Part shown: in pieces, positions 19,153-28,983 of the stretch
How positions within the stretch are numbered: the first letter of the stretch is position 1
Layout: every line of letters begins with the position of its first letter
DNA from: Kalmanozyma brasiliensis GHG001
Lineage: Eukaryota; Basidiomycota; Ustilaginomycetes; Ustilaginales
Length of the DNA stretch: 64,000 bases
Direction: 5' to 3'
Assembly: GCF_000497045.1 (NCBI RefSeq)
Contig: NW_015961953.1
Span: forward strand, 1-64,000
Made by a program: the position numbers and the translations under genes
Notes under the pieces: generated by a model
Seen by the model: the letters and a program-made list of their open reading frames with translations, nothing else
What the model was told of the DNA's origin: nothing
Database searches by the model: none

Positions 19153-19777
19153 GTTGGAGGTGTATGGACGTGACGCAGACGACTGGGTGATAGTGTGAGA
19201 GAAAGAAAGTGAAGATTGGCTACGAATCTAAAAGCAAAGTTGATGGTCCGTGTTATCTGCCCCGCTGCGTTATCAAGTGGCCGTTTCTTCTCAGAGTCGA
19301 GAAGAAAAGACAAAATTGCCGACAGATGACTCCTCTCGAATTTTGCCTTTGTGTTAAACCTCGCGTCAATCATTCGCACGGAAAGAAGCGCAACGAAAAG
19401 CGACCCTGTCCACGCAAGTCTGCCTCCGTTCCGTGTGTGAGGGCCGCTTGCAGCCTCATTCTGCTCGAGCAATGAAGTACTGTCGTTCGACAGAAGAGGC
19501 TTTCGACAGATGCTCGGGCGCACGATGGCGCAGCTAGAGCAGTAAGGTGTTAGGTGCAACTCAGGAGCTGTCGCAATGAACGGCGAGGACGGAGTCAGGG
19601 ACGTGCTCAAGACGCTGCTCGCCGACTTCGAGCTCAAAGCGGGTCCGGCGGGCTCCAGGTCGGTTAAGGAGCTGAGTAGACATGCGCTGGTGCGCGCCGA
19701 CAGTAAGATGTGATGATGTGCTGGCGAATGTAGCTGCTGCATTTGTGTGTATCGTTCGTCGCAAATGGAATGTTGTG
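19153..19777. other. ARG4 upstream region with a candidate small ORF
   Basis: A 625-bp spacer between the ARG4 start and the 3' end of the GatA gene, both on the minus strand. It should contain the ARG4 promoter. A compact GC3-rich + strand ORF at 19576-19713 is described separately. Confidence 0.5.
19576..19713 (+). CDS. Candidate 45-codon small protein, unrecognised
   Basis: ATG to TGA encodes MNGEDGVRDVLKTLLADF and then a Lys/Arg-containing helical-looking tail ending in ADSKM. Codon third positions are overwhelmingly G or C and first positions are mostly purine, as in real genes here and unlike spacer ORFs. An in-frame stop lies just upstream, so this is either a complete microprotein or an exon whose partners I could not find. 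The upstream stretch at 19505-19540 (MLGRTMAQLEQ) is similarly GC3-rich. The antisense strand also has a short frame. No family was recognised. Confidence 0.3.
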   Translation: MNGEDGVRDVLKTLLADFELKAGPAGSRSVKELSRHALVRADSKM

Positions 19778-21379
19778 CTATGCCTCGAGCAGTGATTGCA
19801 ACTGCTTGGCTACGTGCAGGAGCAGCTTATCGCACCCCCACTGAGAGACGAGCGTCACACCTGCCGGCCAGCCGTCATCGTGAGCGACGCCTGCTGGCAC
19901 TGATATCGCTGGTAACCCCGCCAGACTGGCAGGAACGGTGAGGATGTCCTGGACATACTCGCCAAGGCCACCCTCACCCTCCTGCATCGCTGCTGCTAGT
20001 GTTGGCGCCGTGTCCACCGCCGAAGGATGCACAATCACATCAACTCCTTGTCCCTTTTCCTTCTCCTCCTTTCTTGACGGATTGGCAATGCGCAGCACCG
20101 AAGCGAAATCCTCCTGGACCTGCGCCCGAATGCGCGAAGCCTGCAGGAAGAAGTTGTCAAACGCATCGGCGGTTAGCGCAAACGTGCCGAGCAAGATACG
20201 CTTGCGGACTTCGTCGCCGAATCCTGCTGTCCGTGTCGCTGCGTATGCGTGGTGCCCTGCTACAGGTGGCTTGTGGAAGCCGTACTGTACACCGTCGTAG
20301 CGCGCCAGGTTGCTGCTCGCTTCGGCGCTTGAAATGATGTAGTATGCGCTAAGGGCGGAGCGTGTGCTCGGCAGGCTGATGGATGAGATCTCTGCACCGA
20401 GCGCTTCGAGTGCCGATACGGCTGAGCGGAACGGCGGAAGGACGCGCGAATGCAGCTCTTCGGGAAAGTACTCTTTCGGTATCCCAACGCGGAGACCTTT
20501 GAGAGGCTGAGAGGAGGAGTTGAGTGAGCTGAGGACGCTTTGCGAGGTGGTTGCGGCTTTCATTCGGGCATCCTCGCTGGCGCTGGTCGGATCTCTCGAG
20601 TCGTGCTGCGCAAGAGCATCATGAACAGCTTCAACGTCCTCCACCGTCCTCGCCAGTACACCGACCGTGTCCAAGCTGTCCGCGTACGAGACCAGCCCCC
20701 ACCGGCTGATCAAGCCATAGCTGGGCTTGAACCCAACTACACCGCAGTACGCAGCGGGCAGCCTTACACTCCCTCCCGTATCGCTGCCGAGGGCAAATTT
20801 CGCTAGACCAGCTCGTACGGCCGCAGCAGAACCACCTGAGCTCCCACCGGCCACTCTCTCGACTTCCAAATCCCATGCTTGTCCTTCGTTCGATGTCGTC
20901 GGCGATGCAGGGTTGCGAACAGACCCATGAATCGAATGCGTGTTGGTAGACCCCATCCCAAATTCGTCGCAGTTGGTAATGTGTCGTATGTCTGCGCCGG
21001 CTTTGCGGAGAAGTGAGACGGAAGCGGCGTCAAAGGTCGGCGTGAAGTTCTCCAGCATCGCGCTGGAGCATGTTGTGGGGGTGTTTCGGACGCAGAAGTT
21101 GGCCTTGACCGCTGCCGTCCACCCTGTCAGTGGTCCTTCCATAGTCTTGCCTGATGTTGGCTTTGAACATGGCAGTGTCGCGACGATGGCGTTGTAGGGG
21201 TCGAAGGGTCCATCCTGGAAGCTCTTGGTGCCCTTGCGGGCAGTCGGGGAGGTTGCGAACGTGCGGCTTGCTGCTCTGACGCAGCAGCTGCCGGCACAGC
21301 GTCGGAGCTGAGCGGTACTGCTGGTACCTACGCTGAGGCAGCGCCGTCTCAAATGGGCTACGGCAGCAGCAGGAGCCAT
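19778..21379 (-). CDS. Glutamyl-tRNA(Gln) amidotransferase subunit A, mitochondrial
   Basis: This amidase-signature enzyme (yeast Her2/Gep6, human QRSL1) releases ammonia from glutamine so that misacylated Glu-tRNA(Gln) becomes Gln-tRNA(Gln) in mitochondria. The Ser-cis-Ser-Lys triad is intact: K92 in AAVKANFCVRN, S180 in AGGSSGGSAAAV and nucleophile S204 in GSDTGGSVRLPAAYCG. The protein starting at 21379 is 533 aa and begins with an Arg/Ala/Ser-rich presequence. The frame is open to an earlier ATG at 21541, which would add 54 residues without better targeting features. A short low-complexity loop near residue 430 (KEEKEKGQG) is not in the family core. Confidence 0.93.
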   Translation of the reverse strand: MAPAAAVAHLRRRCLSVGTSSTAQLRRCAGSCCVRAASRTFATSPTARKGTKSFQDGPFDPYNAIVATLPCSKPTSGKTMEGPLTGWTAAVKANFCVRNTPTTCSSAMLENFTPTFDAASVSLLRKAGADIRHITNCDEFGMGSTNTHSIHGSVRNPASPTTSNEGQAWDLEVERVAGGSSGGSAAAVRAGLAKFALGSDTGGSVRLPAAYCGVVGFKPSYGLISRWGLVSYADSLDTVGVLARTVEDVEAVHDALAQHDSRDPTSASEDARMKAATTSQSVLSSLNSSSQPLKGLRVGIPKEYFPEELHSRVLPPFRSAVSALEALGAEISSISLPSTRSALSAYYIISSAEASSNLARYDGVQYGFHKPPVAGHHAYAATRTAGFGDEVRKRILLGTFALTADAFDNFFLQASRIRAQVQEDFASVLRIANPSRKEEKEKGQGVDVIVHPSAVDTAPTLAAAMQEGEGGLGEYVQDILTVPASLAGLPAISVPAGVAHDDGWPAGVTLVSQWGCDKLLLHVAKQLQSLLEA

Positions 21380-21708
21380 GCTTGCGTGCTGCAGGGGTGA
21401 TGGTCGTTGAAGGGCATCAGGTTGGAAGACAGCAAACGTCGCAAAAAGTTGGACCCTGAAGTCAGAAAGATCCGTGGAGGTTCGTGGTGAAATTCGTACG
21501 AGAGTTCCAGAACGCTCTCGAGGCTTGTTCGACTGTGTCAACGATCATCGGATATTGCACAGGTGTGTGCCTGTCTGGTCCGGCATGAACTCCCTGTTGA
21601 GGGAGCCTTGGAGCATACCTTTGTGCGGTGCTGATGGGGAACGAATGCCTGCACACGTTGAGGAGTCGCTTTGATCAGGAAATGCAAAAGTCACCCAAAA
21701 AATTGGGA

Positions 21709-21716
21709 TATAAAAA
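21709..21716 (+). promoter_or_regulatory. TATA-box-like sequence TATAAAAA
   Basis: TATAAAAA in a GGGATATAAAAAGAGG context is the best TATA match I noticed in the intergenic DNA of this window. It is 60 bp upstream of a 74-codon ORF (21777-22001). Transcription from it is not shown by the sequence. Confidence 0.3.
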
Positions 21717-21776
21717 GAGGTGCCAGAAATGCTCGGAAGTTGAAGACGTTGATCAAGACGCTCAATTCAAGATCCC

Positions 21777-22001
21777 ATGGCTTGGAACAGCAACGCACAC
21801 AAAGCGACCTTGACCTACGGACACGGGCCTTGGTATGATCTGCGAGGCCTTGCCTATGGGTCTAATTTTGCACGTCACTGTCTGCCCTTTTGTGAAACCG
21901 ACTCCGATCTCAAGTTCATGACCACGACGATCAGTGTCAAGGTGGGGATCGAGCGAAACACATACAGGAGCAGTCATGAGAATCGAGACTGTCAGGGCTA
22001 G
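21777..22001 (+). CDS. Doubtful 74-aa ORF downstream of a TATA-like site
   Basis: The ORF starts MAWNSNAHKATLTYGHG and contains three Cys (two in HCLPFC). It has a favourable start context but only moderate third-position bias and no recognised family. It is listed because of the TATA-like sequence upstream. It could equally be chance. Confidence 0.15.
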   Translation: MAWNSNAHKATLTYGHGPWYDLRGLAYGSNFARHCLPFCETDSDLKFMTTTISVKVGIERNTYRSSHENRDCQG

Positions 22002-23006
22002 TTGTAACTGTCTCGATATGGTCGTCGCGTGGGCACAGGCAAGGCTCGCAGGCCAACATCCTTGGTGAATGAAAGGTAACAACTGACGGAGTGCAAGGAT
22101 CAACGCAGCTTGTCTCGCTGGACAATGACAGCACGGTCTGATATGAGGAGCTTGCCAGCTACCATCAAAGTGACAGCCGCCGAGCTCCCCAACAGCTGAC
22201 TTCTTCAGAGCCTCACGTTTGGGAAGCAATGAAGAACGCAGACCGCAGAGCGAAACTGGCCTTTGTGTTGTCGCACAAGGAGAATTGTCTTCCTCGGCAT
22301 GAAGATCATCGTAGTGGGAGAGGGCCTTGCTTGAGAAACAACAAGTGACGGCCGTTGCCACCACCAGTCGACTGGCGTCACGATCTTGTTGGCTCAAGTA
22401 TGGCGACGCGCTGAGTCAGGCTTACAGTAAGTGTGCTGCGCTGCGAGCGCTCAAGAAACGTCGAGAAAGGGGCTCAAATTTAGACTCAGCGCCGTCTCAG
22501 AAAGAGGCTCTCTCGAGCTTCGTGTTGGACTCTGGGAACAACACGCGGAAGAGCAAGCGAGACCGACACGCGCAGCCTTCAGCTCTCTCTGGAAATAATT
22601 TGGCGGCCCCTGAGCGCGATAACGAGCGCGACCCCCTCTTTCCGCCTTGAAATTTCTCACAAAATCACACACACACAAGCACACTGCCTCGCCGAGCGCA
22701 CGGGCGTGTTGCTCTGCGTGAGAACGGTGTGTGTTGCTCTGCTCCGTCTTGGGCGAGAGTGTGCTGTCAACTGCCGTGCTGTGCTGCGCTGTGCTGTGGA
22801 AGCAGTGCGCTTCGGCGCAGCTGCCAAATTCTCGAACTCTGCTTTTGATATCGCTGAGTCGAGACTTGTTACTCTCCCACCCCTATCTATCCTCCTCAAC
22901 GATCATCTCGACCGACCCCTTTCTTCAAGCTCGGTATATTCAAGTCAACCCGCACATCGATTCACGCGCCTTGCTTTACGATCACCATCTCACAAACTCA
23001 TACACA

Positions 23007-24135
23007 ATGGTGAGTGGATCGCAACTTCTTCACTAGGCCACACCTTCGCTCTTGTCGAGCCAGCCATCTCGACAGGATCGCTGCGACATCCAAGCTCGGG
23101 GGCTCGACGACGAGCTGGAAACACGCTATCAGACAGGCGCAGAGGCTGTGCAGCAGTGCAGCGCTTGAGCGTAGAGCCGGTGGCAGTCAAACATCGAGCC
23201 TCATGGCTTGATCAGATTGTATCTTCCGACCTCGCATCTGTCTGTACTTGCCGCATAGCGAGTCCGAGTTTGACGACGATCCTCTCGATGTTGGCGCCGG
23301 ATCGGCATTGTGGGGCTATGCTGACCTTTTCTGCTTTCTCACACTCTTCTTGCATCGCAACATTTGTCTCGATCTCGCACTCCTGCGCCGGCCGTTCTAC
23401 CCGCCGCAATCGTCTTGATGTGAATCTGCGACAACCGCGTGTGCTCGCTGCTCTGCTCTCACTTGACGATGTCACAACAGGACCGCATCAAGGAGGTAAG
23501 CATCGACATGAACGCCGCCAACCCGCAGCCGCGACGAGACCAACCAGACTCACTCTCTCGTGCTTCCTCTTGGCGCAACGACAGAAACTCAACTCGCTCC
23601 GTGTAGAGGCCGACGCGGCGAGCGAGCGTGCCGATGAGCTGGCAGCCAAGAACAAGCAGATGGAGCAGGAGTTGCTCACCAAGGACCAGGAGATTGCGTC
23701 GCTGCAGCACAAGCTGAGCGTAGCCGAGGCGGACCTGGACAAGCTCGAGGGCAAGGTGCACGAGCACAAAACGGCGCGCGAAGAGCACGAATCCAACGCT
23801 ACCAACTCGGAATCGCTGCAGCGCAAGGTCGACGTGCTCGAGAGCGAGCTCGACGCCGCCGAGAAGAACCTCCGCGAGACCACAGACAAGTGAGTAGCGC
23901 CACAGAACGGAAGGGACATCCCCCACTTGGCGCGATATACTGACATGACATTTCGCTATTTGACACAAACAGGCTTCGACAGGTCGATGTCAAGGCCGAA
24001 CACTTTGAACGACAAGTGGCGACCCTCGAGCGCGAGGTGGCACAGTGGGAGAAGAAGTACGAAGAGGCCGAGGAGCGATACCGCACTTCGAAAGCGGAGC
24101 TCGACGAGGTGGTGGCACAGATGGAGAGCCTCTAG
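23007..24135 (+). CDS. Tropomyosin (Cdc8/Tpm1-like), four exons including a 15-nt microexon
   Basis: Tropomyosin is a two-stranded coiled coil that stabilises actin cables and the cytokinetic ring. Inferred exons: ATG alone at 23007-23009; 23481-23495 (DRIKE); 23585-23889; 23973-24135. Introns are 471, 89 and 83 bp with donors GTGAGT, GTAAGC and GTGAGT and AG acceptors. The product is 161 aa, the same length as fission yeast Cdc8 and exactly 23 heptads. The C-terminal half is strongly conserved (ETTDK, LRQVDVKAEHFERQVATLER, then a KAELDEV tail). The exon 3 frame stays open upstream to 22706, so an unspliced 395-aa reading is possible on paper but lacks the acidic-basic heptad start expected of tropomyosin. 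The gene model is inferred from splice consensus and homology. Confidence 0.9.
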
Positions 24136-24731
24136 ACGGTTGGCACCTTCGCAGCTGGGGTTCTGTCGGCTTGTCAGTACGATGCAAGGGCTGGATAGTG
24201 AAGGCCCGATATACCTTGAAGGTGATTCTCAAGGTGCGAAGGGTGTCGTCTCGTGGGCACAGCACGCAGCGTGTCGCGCTCAGTGGCTCTTGCGGAAACG
24301 GCAGCCATGGCTGAAGATCTGTTAGTGACTAGAGCGAATAAAACTGGCCTTGCATTTCAAGCATGATGAGCGGGGATCTCCTTCGACATGAAGGAAGAGC
24401 ATATGTGCTTCTTGTGAGGGCGAGACAGACTGCTTCGAAAGGCAGAGGAGCGGCAAAGCATTACAGGGCGAGGACGGCACGTGACCGACTGAAATTGAGG
24501 CGCGAACCCTATTTGGCGGTGTAGTGAATTTGAAGCGGGGGAATTTCAACGTGATCCGTGTTGGTGTTGGTTTCCTGTGTTTTGCCTGTTTGGGCGATTC
24601 TACGCTTCATCATCCTTGACTGCAGAGACTGTGCATGAGCCGCAACCAACACTCGTCGTCGAGGTCGTCGTGACTTCCATCTTCGATCGACCACTCCATC
24701 CACCACATCGATCTAACGCCGAACTCACGCC
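24136..24731. other. Intergenic: tropomyosin 3' region and kinesin-14 promoter
   Basis: About 600 bp with no supported gene. Short frames on both strands lack bias or homology. A TTTGGCGG sequence at ~24513 resembles a G1/S-type core, but this is a weak match. Confidence 0.45.
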
Positions 24732-26807
24732 ATGTCCAGCATACCTGTACCGCAGACGGTCAAGCGCCAGCGCACTACTGCCACTATGCCTGGTGGAGCT
24801 GGCCCGAGCAAGCTGCCTCGCACACCCGCTACAGGTCGCACCATGCCAGCTACACGATCCGTCAGCGCAGCAGATGCTGGTCGATTCGTCCCTTCCCGTC
24901 GCACTGCAACCACGACGACCACCGCCGCCTCGATCGGGCTCACATTGCCTCGCGCTCCCATGACCAACACTACCAACCGACCCGGGGCGGCTGCCACAAC
25001 GCGCTCGGTCAGCGCAGCATCCAAAGTCGCTCCCACTGCTGCGGTCAGGAGAGGCGTCACAAGCGTCACTCGTCTTCGTCCCGGAACCAACGCCGCCAAC
25101 GCTGCCGCCGCTGCCACTGCTCGGACTAGCAACGGCAGTGCCAACTCGGGCGACGTCGATCCATCGCGCATGGATGCTATGGAATCAAGACTCGCGTCCA
25201 TGGCCGAGCTGTTCGAGTTAGAGCGCCAAAAGACCGAGGAAAAGTGGTCCAAGGAGCGCACCGATCGTCTGGCCCAAGAAGACAAAGTGCGCCAGCTCGA
25301 AGAGGACCTCATCGAGCAGCGCAAAATCGCACAGTCCAAGCAGGATGAGATCAAGCGACGACGCACCATCGCCGACGACGAGCTGCTGCAGCTCACCGCT
25401 AAGTTCAATCGCGAAAAGCGGCTACTCGAGTCTGAGCTCGAACAGGAGCGCGAGACGGTAGTGGCGCTCAAGGCGACGTTGAACCAGCAGAGCACGAGTC
25501 ACCTGACCATGGAGAGCACCAACACGGCGCTACGCTCGCAAGTCCAGCTGCTGCAAGACGAGATTCAGTCCCTCCGGGCCAAGCTCGCGAGCATGGATGA
25601 GAACGTGGCTCAGACGAAGGAGGCGAATCTGCATCTGGAGAACGAGCTGCGCGAAGCAGAGTCGCTGCGCCGCAAACTGCATAACGAGGTGCAGGAGCTG
25701 CGTGGAAACATTCGTGTCTTCTGTCGTGTCCGCCCGCCGTCGAACAATGATGCTGCTAACGGGACCGAGGCGTTGGCTACGATCCGCTTCCCAAACGAGC
25801 GCGAAGCGGCACAGATCGAACTCCTTGCCGCAGGAGAGTCCGCAACAGGAACCGTCACGATGCGAAACCACCTGTTCACGTTCGACCGTGTCTTCCAGCC
25901 CACCGCGTCGCAAGCCGACGTGTTCGAGGAGATCGCACACCTCACGCAATCCGTGCTCGACGGATACAACACGTCCATCTTTGCGTACGGTCAGACGGGT
26001 TCCGGTAAGACGCACACGCTTGAAGGCGCCCCGGACTCGATCACCAACTTTGGTAGCGATCCAGCTACCGATGCTGGTGCAGGTCTCATCCCGCGTGCAG
26101 TGCAGATGCTGTGGTCAACTGCGGAATCGCTTAAGGACAAAGGATGGAAGTACAACTTTGAAGGCAGCATGCTCGAGATCTACTTGGACACCATCAACGA
26201 CCTGCTGGGCAAGACCGAGGTGGACAAAGCCAAGCACGAGATCAAGCACGACAAGGGTCGCACCACGGTCTCGGACACTGTCGTTGTCCCGCTCGACTCG
26301 CCTGCCCAAGTATTTGCTTTGCTCGAGAAAGCGAAACGACGACGACAGGTAGCGGCTACACTGATGAACGAGCGCTCTTCGCGTTCGCATTCGGTCTTCA
26401 TGCTGCGCGTCCGCGGACAGAACGCGACGACCATGGAGGCGTGCGATGCGGTGCTCTCGCTCGTCGATCTCGCCGGTTCGGAGCGTCTCGCCAACAGCGG
26501 CAGCGACAAGGATCCCATTCGACTCAAAGAAGCGCAGAGCATCAACAAATCGCTCTCTTCGCTCGCAGATGTCATCTCGGCCCTGGGCCAGAACAAGACG
26601 GGCACCAACCACGTGCCTTACAGAAACTCGACGCTGACGTGGCTGCTCAAGAACAGTTTGGGCGGCAACTCCAAGACGCTCATGCTGCTCGCGCTCAGCC
26701 CCATGGCCGCGCATCTCAACGAGAGCCTGTGCTCGTTGCGCTTCGCGACCAAGGTCAACTCGACGACGATCGGCACGGCCAAGGCGGTCAAGTCGATCGG
26801 CGCCTAG
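24732..26807 (+). CDS. Kinesin-14 (C-terminal motor, Kar3/Ncd type)
   Basis: The 691-aa minus-end-directed kinesin probably works in spindle assembly and, by family, nuclear fusion. Residues 1-~150 are a basic Thr/Ala-rich tail likely to bind microtubules. Residues ~155-320 form a long coiled coil for dimerisation. The neck/motor junction ELRGNIRVFCRVRPP at ~322 is diagnostic of kinesin-14. Motor motifs are intact: P-loop GQTGSGKT (420-427), switch I NERSSRSH (546-553) and switch II DLAGSE (579-584), ending with the NSTLTWLLKNSLGGNSKT microtubule-binding region. No intron is needed. It is convergent with the Bfr2/AATF gene, 199 bp apart. Confidence 0.95.
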   Translation: MSSIPVPQTVKRQRTTATMPGGAGPSKLPRTPATGRTMPATRSVSAADAGRFVPSRRTATTTTTAASIGLTLPRAPMTNTTNRPGAAATTRSVSAASKVAPTAAVRRGVTSVTRLRPGTNAANAAAAATARTSNGSANSGDVDPSRMDAMESRLASMAELFELERQKTEEKWSKERTDRLAQEDKVRQLEEDLIEQRKIAQSKQDEIKRRRTIADDELLQLTAKFNREKRLLESELEQERETVVALKATLNQQSTSHLTMESTNTALRSQVQLLQDEIQSLRAKLASMDENVAQTKEANLHLENELREAESLRRKLHNEVQELRGNIRVFCRVRPPSNNDAANGTEALATIRFPNEREAAQIELLAAGESATGTVTMRNHLFTFDRVFQPTASQADVFEEIAHLTQSVLDGYNTSIFAYGQTGSGKTHTLEGAPDSITNFGSDPATDAGAGLIPRAVQMLWSTAESLKDKGWKYNFEGSMLEIYLDTINDLLGKTEVDKAKHEIKHDKGRTTVSDTVVVPLDSPAQVFALLEKAKRRRQVAATLMNERSSRSHSVFMLRVRGQNATTMEACDAVLSLVDLAGSERLANSGSDKDPIRLKEAQSINKSLSSLADVISALGQNKTGTNHVPYRNSTLTWLLKNSLGGNSKTLMLLALSPMAAHLNESLCSLRFATKVNSTTIGTAKAVKSIGA

Positions 26808-27006
26808 GTTTGCGCTCAGGACTTTTTACTCTTCGACTTCTCTTTTGCCCGCACTATACCTTTGCTTTGCTTTTCTGTCTTGCTACGATCTAATCCGATT
26901 ATCCATTCACATACGAGTCTCAGCGATGGACACACCAGTCTGGAATGTGCTTTCGTTGTGAGAGTTATCTGCATTGCCGTCTGAGTTGGAAGTCTCATTG
27001 CATCGA

Positions 27007-28674
27007 TCAACCGAACACGCGCAACCCATCGAGCCCCGCCTCCTCCACCTCCTCTTCCTCCTCTCCACTCTCCTCCCTATCCTCGACAAGACCCGTCGAG
27101 CTCGCTAGCTGCCTAAACAGCCGATCGATCTGCTCCTCTCCCCACCGCAACCTGTCTCCGATCGGCGGCATGAAGTTGACCAACTTCTCGTTCACCTCGT
27201 ACCTCAACTTCCTGCCCTTGCTCGCCTTTGTGTCGACATTCTGCTTCTTCTTCTTCCCTCCCTGGAGACCGGTGAGCAGCATGGCGGCGGTAGCGGGTGC
27301 GGCCGAAGAGGACCTGCGTTCGATGAGATCCTTCAGCAGGGTGCTGTAGAAATCGCTGTCGTCGAACACCTCTGCGTCCTCGTCTCCGTTCTTCGAGGTG
27401 GTGAGTTTGGGCGTGTCGTCGCGAAGCACGCGTGTGCGGGAGACGAGCCGGGCCAGTCCATCTCCTGCGAGCGCGGACTGGATCTGAGCGGACGGCGTCT
27501 GGTTCACCGCCCGCAACGTCGGCGCGAACTTGTTTCCCGAACTCGTGGCGGCTGTGGCAACTTTGAGACTCCATTTATCCAACACGCTACAACGTTGGCC
27601 CTCGACCGCCTCGCTGAACGAGACAATGTCGGAGAGGGTCGCGTCGATCTGCTCGTGCGACTCGACCTCGCTCCACGTCTGCTCGGCTTCCGAAGGAGAG
27701 TCGGGCGCGGGCACGTCAAAGTCGCGCTTCCTCTTCCGCGATGCCGGCGCAGTGACAGCATCGTCCTCGGAGGAAAGTGTGGCCAGCCGTGTGCGGAGAG
27801 AAAAGAGCGTCTCCGATAGCTCCAGCAGTTGCTCTACCAATCCTATCGCCCCCTCCATCGCCCCGGTCGATGTGCGGAGAGTTTCGGAATAGGGAGAGGG
27901 GTCGGGAAGACGGTTGACATCGCGCAGGACGGATTGCGCCTTGATGCGCGTCTCGAGCGTGCGCTCGTACGTCTTGATCTGCTTGCGAACGGCTCGCCCC
28001 TTTTCGGCGTCTTCGAGACGACGCGCTTTGAGCTGCTTGGCTTGCGTTGCGGATTGGGTGATTTGCGCGGCGATGGATGCGGATGCTGGAGCGTGTGACG
28101 AGGATTCGTCGGTCTCAGAGAATGTTGATTGCGAGGAGGCCTCGTCGTCGTCGTTGTCGTCTGCGAAACGGAGCTGCTTTGTCGCTTTTGCTGGGATGCT
28201 GGCGTCGTCCTCGTCATCGTCATTGTCCGAGTCCTCTTCCTCATCTTCCGAGGCGTCGCCTTCGTCTTCGAGCCCTGATGCAACGTCTTGATCTTCGTCG
28301 TCGTCCTCTTCGTCACCATCCTCCTCATCCTCGTCGCCGTCGCCGTAGAGCTCAACACGACTGCTCTTGACGCCCTGATACCTGGGATCGCTGATTCTGT
28401 CGCTCTCGCTCAGTGCCGCCTTCTTGCGCATGTCACTTGGCCCCACATCAGCATAGTGCGCCCTTGGGTTCATGCGGTCCTCCTCTCCCTCCTCATCGTC
28501 ATCCTCCTCTTCCTCGTCTTCATCATCGTCCTGGCTGTCGGAAGCATCACTGCCGTTGGTGAAAGTGGAGGGTCCGGCCTGATCAGCCTCGAGTGCTTCC
28601 GGGTCGAAGTCGACAGGTGCCGCGCTTGTCAGTGTGCCTAGCAGCGAGGCTAGCGATGCGCTCTTTGGAGGCAT
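27007..28674 (-). CDS. Ribosome biogenesis factor Bfr2 / AATF
   Basis: The 555-aa nucleolar protein belongs to the AATF/Che-1/Bfr2 family, which acts in the small-subunit processome during 18S rRNA maturation. It starts MPPKSASLASLLGTL. Residues ~40-200 are extremely acidic, with NPRAHYADVG and ISDPRYQGVKSSR embedded as in other family members. Residues ~218-262 match the AATF helix region (RKQIKTYERTLETRIKAQ). The C-terminal TRAUB domain (~445-525) contains KASKGRKLRYEVNEKLVNFM, the family hallmark. The frame extends upstream to 28914, but the ATG at 28674 begins the conserved part. It is divergent from Nsp1. Confidence 0.92.
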   Translation of the reverse strand: MPPKSASLASLLGTLTSAAPVDFDPEALEADQAGPSTFTNGSDASDSQDDDEDEEEEDDDEEGEEDRMNPRAHYADVGPSDMRKKAALSESDRISDPRYQGVKSSRVELYGDGDEDEEDGDEEDDDEDQDVASGLEDEGDASEDEEEDSDNDDDEDDASIPAKATKQLRFADDNDDDEASSQSTFSETDESSSHAPASASIAAQITQSATQAKQLKARRLEDAEKGRAVRKQIKTYERTLETRIKAQSVLRDVNRLPDPSPYSETLRTSTGAMEGAIGLVEQLLELSETLFSLRTRLATLSSEDDAVTAPASRKRKRDFDVPAPDSPSEAEQTWSEVESHEQIDATLSDIVSFSEAVEGQRCSVLDKWSLKVATAATSSGNKFAPTLRAVNQTPSAQIQSALAGDGLARLVSRTRVLRDDTPKLTTSKNGDEDAEVFDDSDFYSTLLKDLIERRSSSAAPATAAMLLTGLQGGKKKKQNVDTKASKGRKLRYEVNEKLVNFMPPIGDRLRWGEEQIDRLFRQLASSTGLVEDREESGEEEEEVEEAGLDGLRVFG

Positions 28675-28983
28675 GTTGTGGGGCTTTAGGGTGTGGTGGT
28701 GGATCTCGTCGATGAGATCGATGCGATATAGCAAAGAGGTGTGGGAAGAAGTGGACCCTTTGCAAGCCAAAAATTTCCAGGAAGAACCGCAAGTGAAATT
28801 TGGATCACGTAATCCTGATTCACGCTCGCTCCAAGGGAAGAGGACGTGCGGACAACATCCTTCGCGTCGCCAAAAAAGTACAACACCTTCGTTGCTCATC
28901 ACCACCTGTCTCACTGCGCAAAAGACTCATCTACACTAGACACTGCCATTGGAAGCAAGCGAAAGATCGCGATATCTACCAAC
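28675..28983. promoter_or_regulatory. Divergent promoter Bfr2/AATF and Nsp1
   Basis: A 309-bp head-to-head region. It contains AAAAATTTCC (28769-28778) and GTGAAATTTGG close to the Bfr2 start, which loosely resemble the rRNA-processing element (GAAAATTTT) found at ribosome-biogenesis genes in other fungi. The matches are imperfect. Confidence 0.4.

Larger units (their letters stand above)
21380..23006. other. Long intergenic region upstream of tropomyosin
   Basis: About 1.6 kb without a confident gene. It holds a strong TATA-like sequence at 21709-21716 followed 60 bp later by a 74-codon ORF (21777-22001, start in good context CCCATGGC). It also has a short CA-dinucleotide run near 22663-22676 and a GTGCTGT-rich stretch at 22765-22800. 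The last ~300 bp are probably the tropomyosin promoter and leader, with pyrimidine-rich sequence before the ATG at 23007. Confidence 0.5.
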
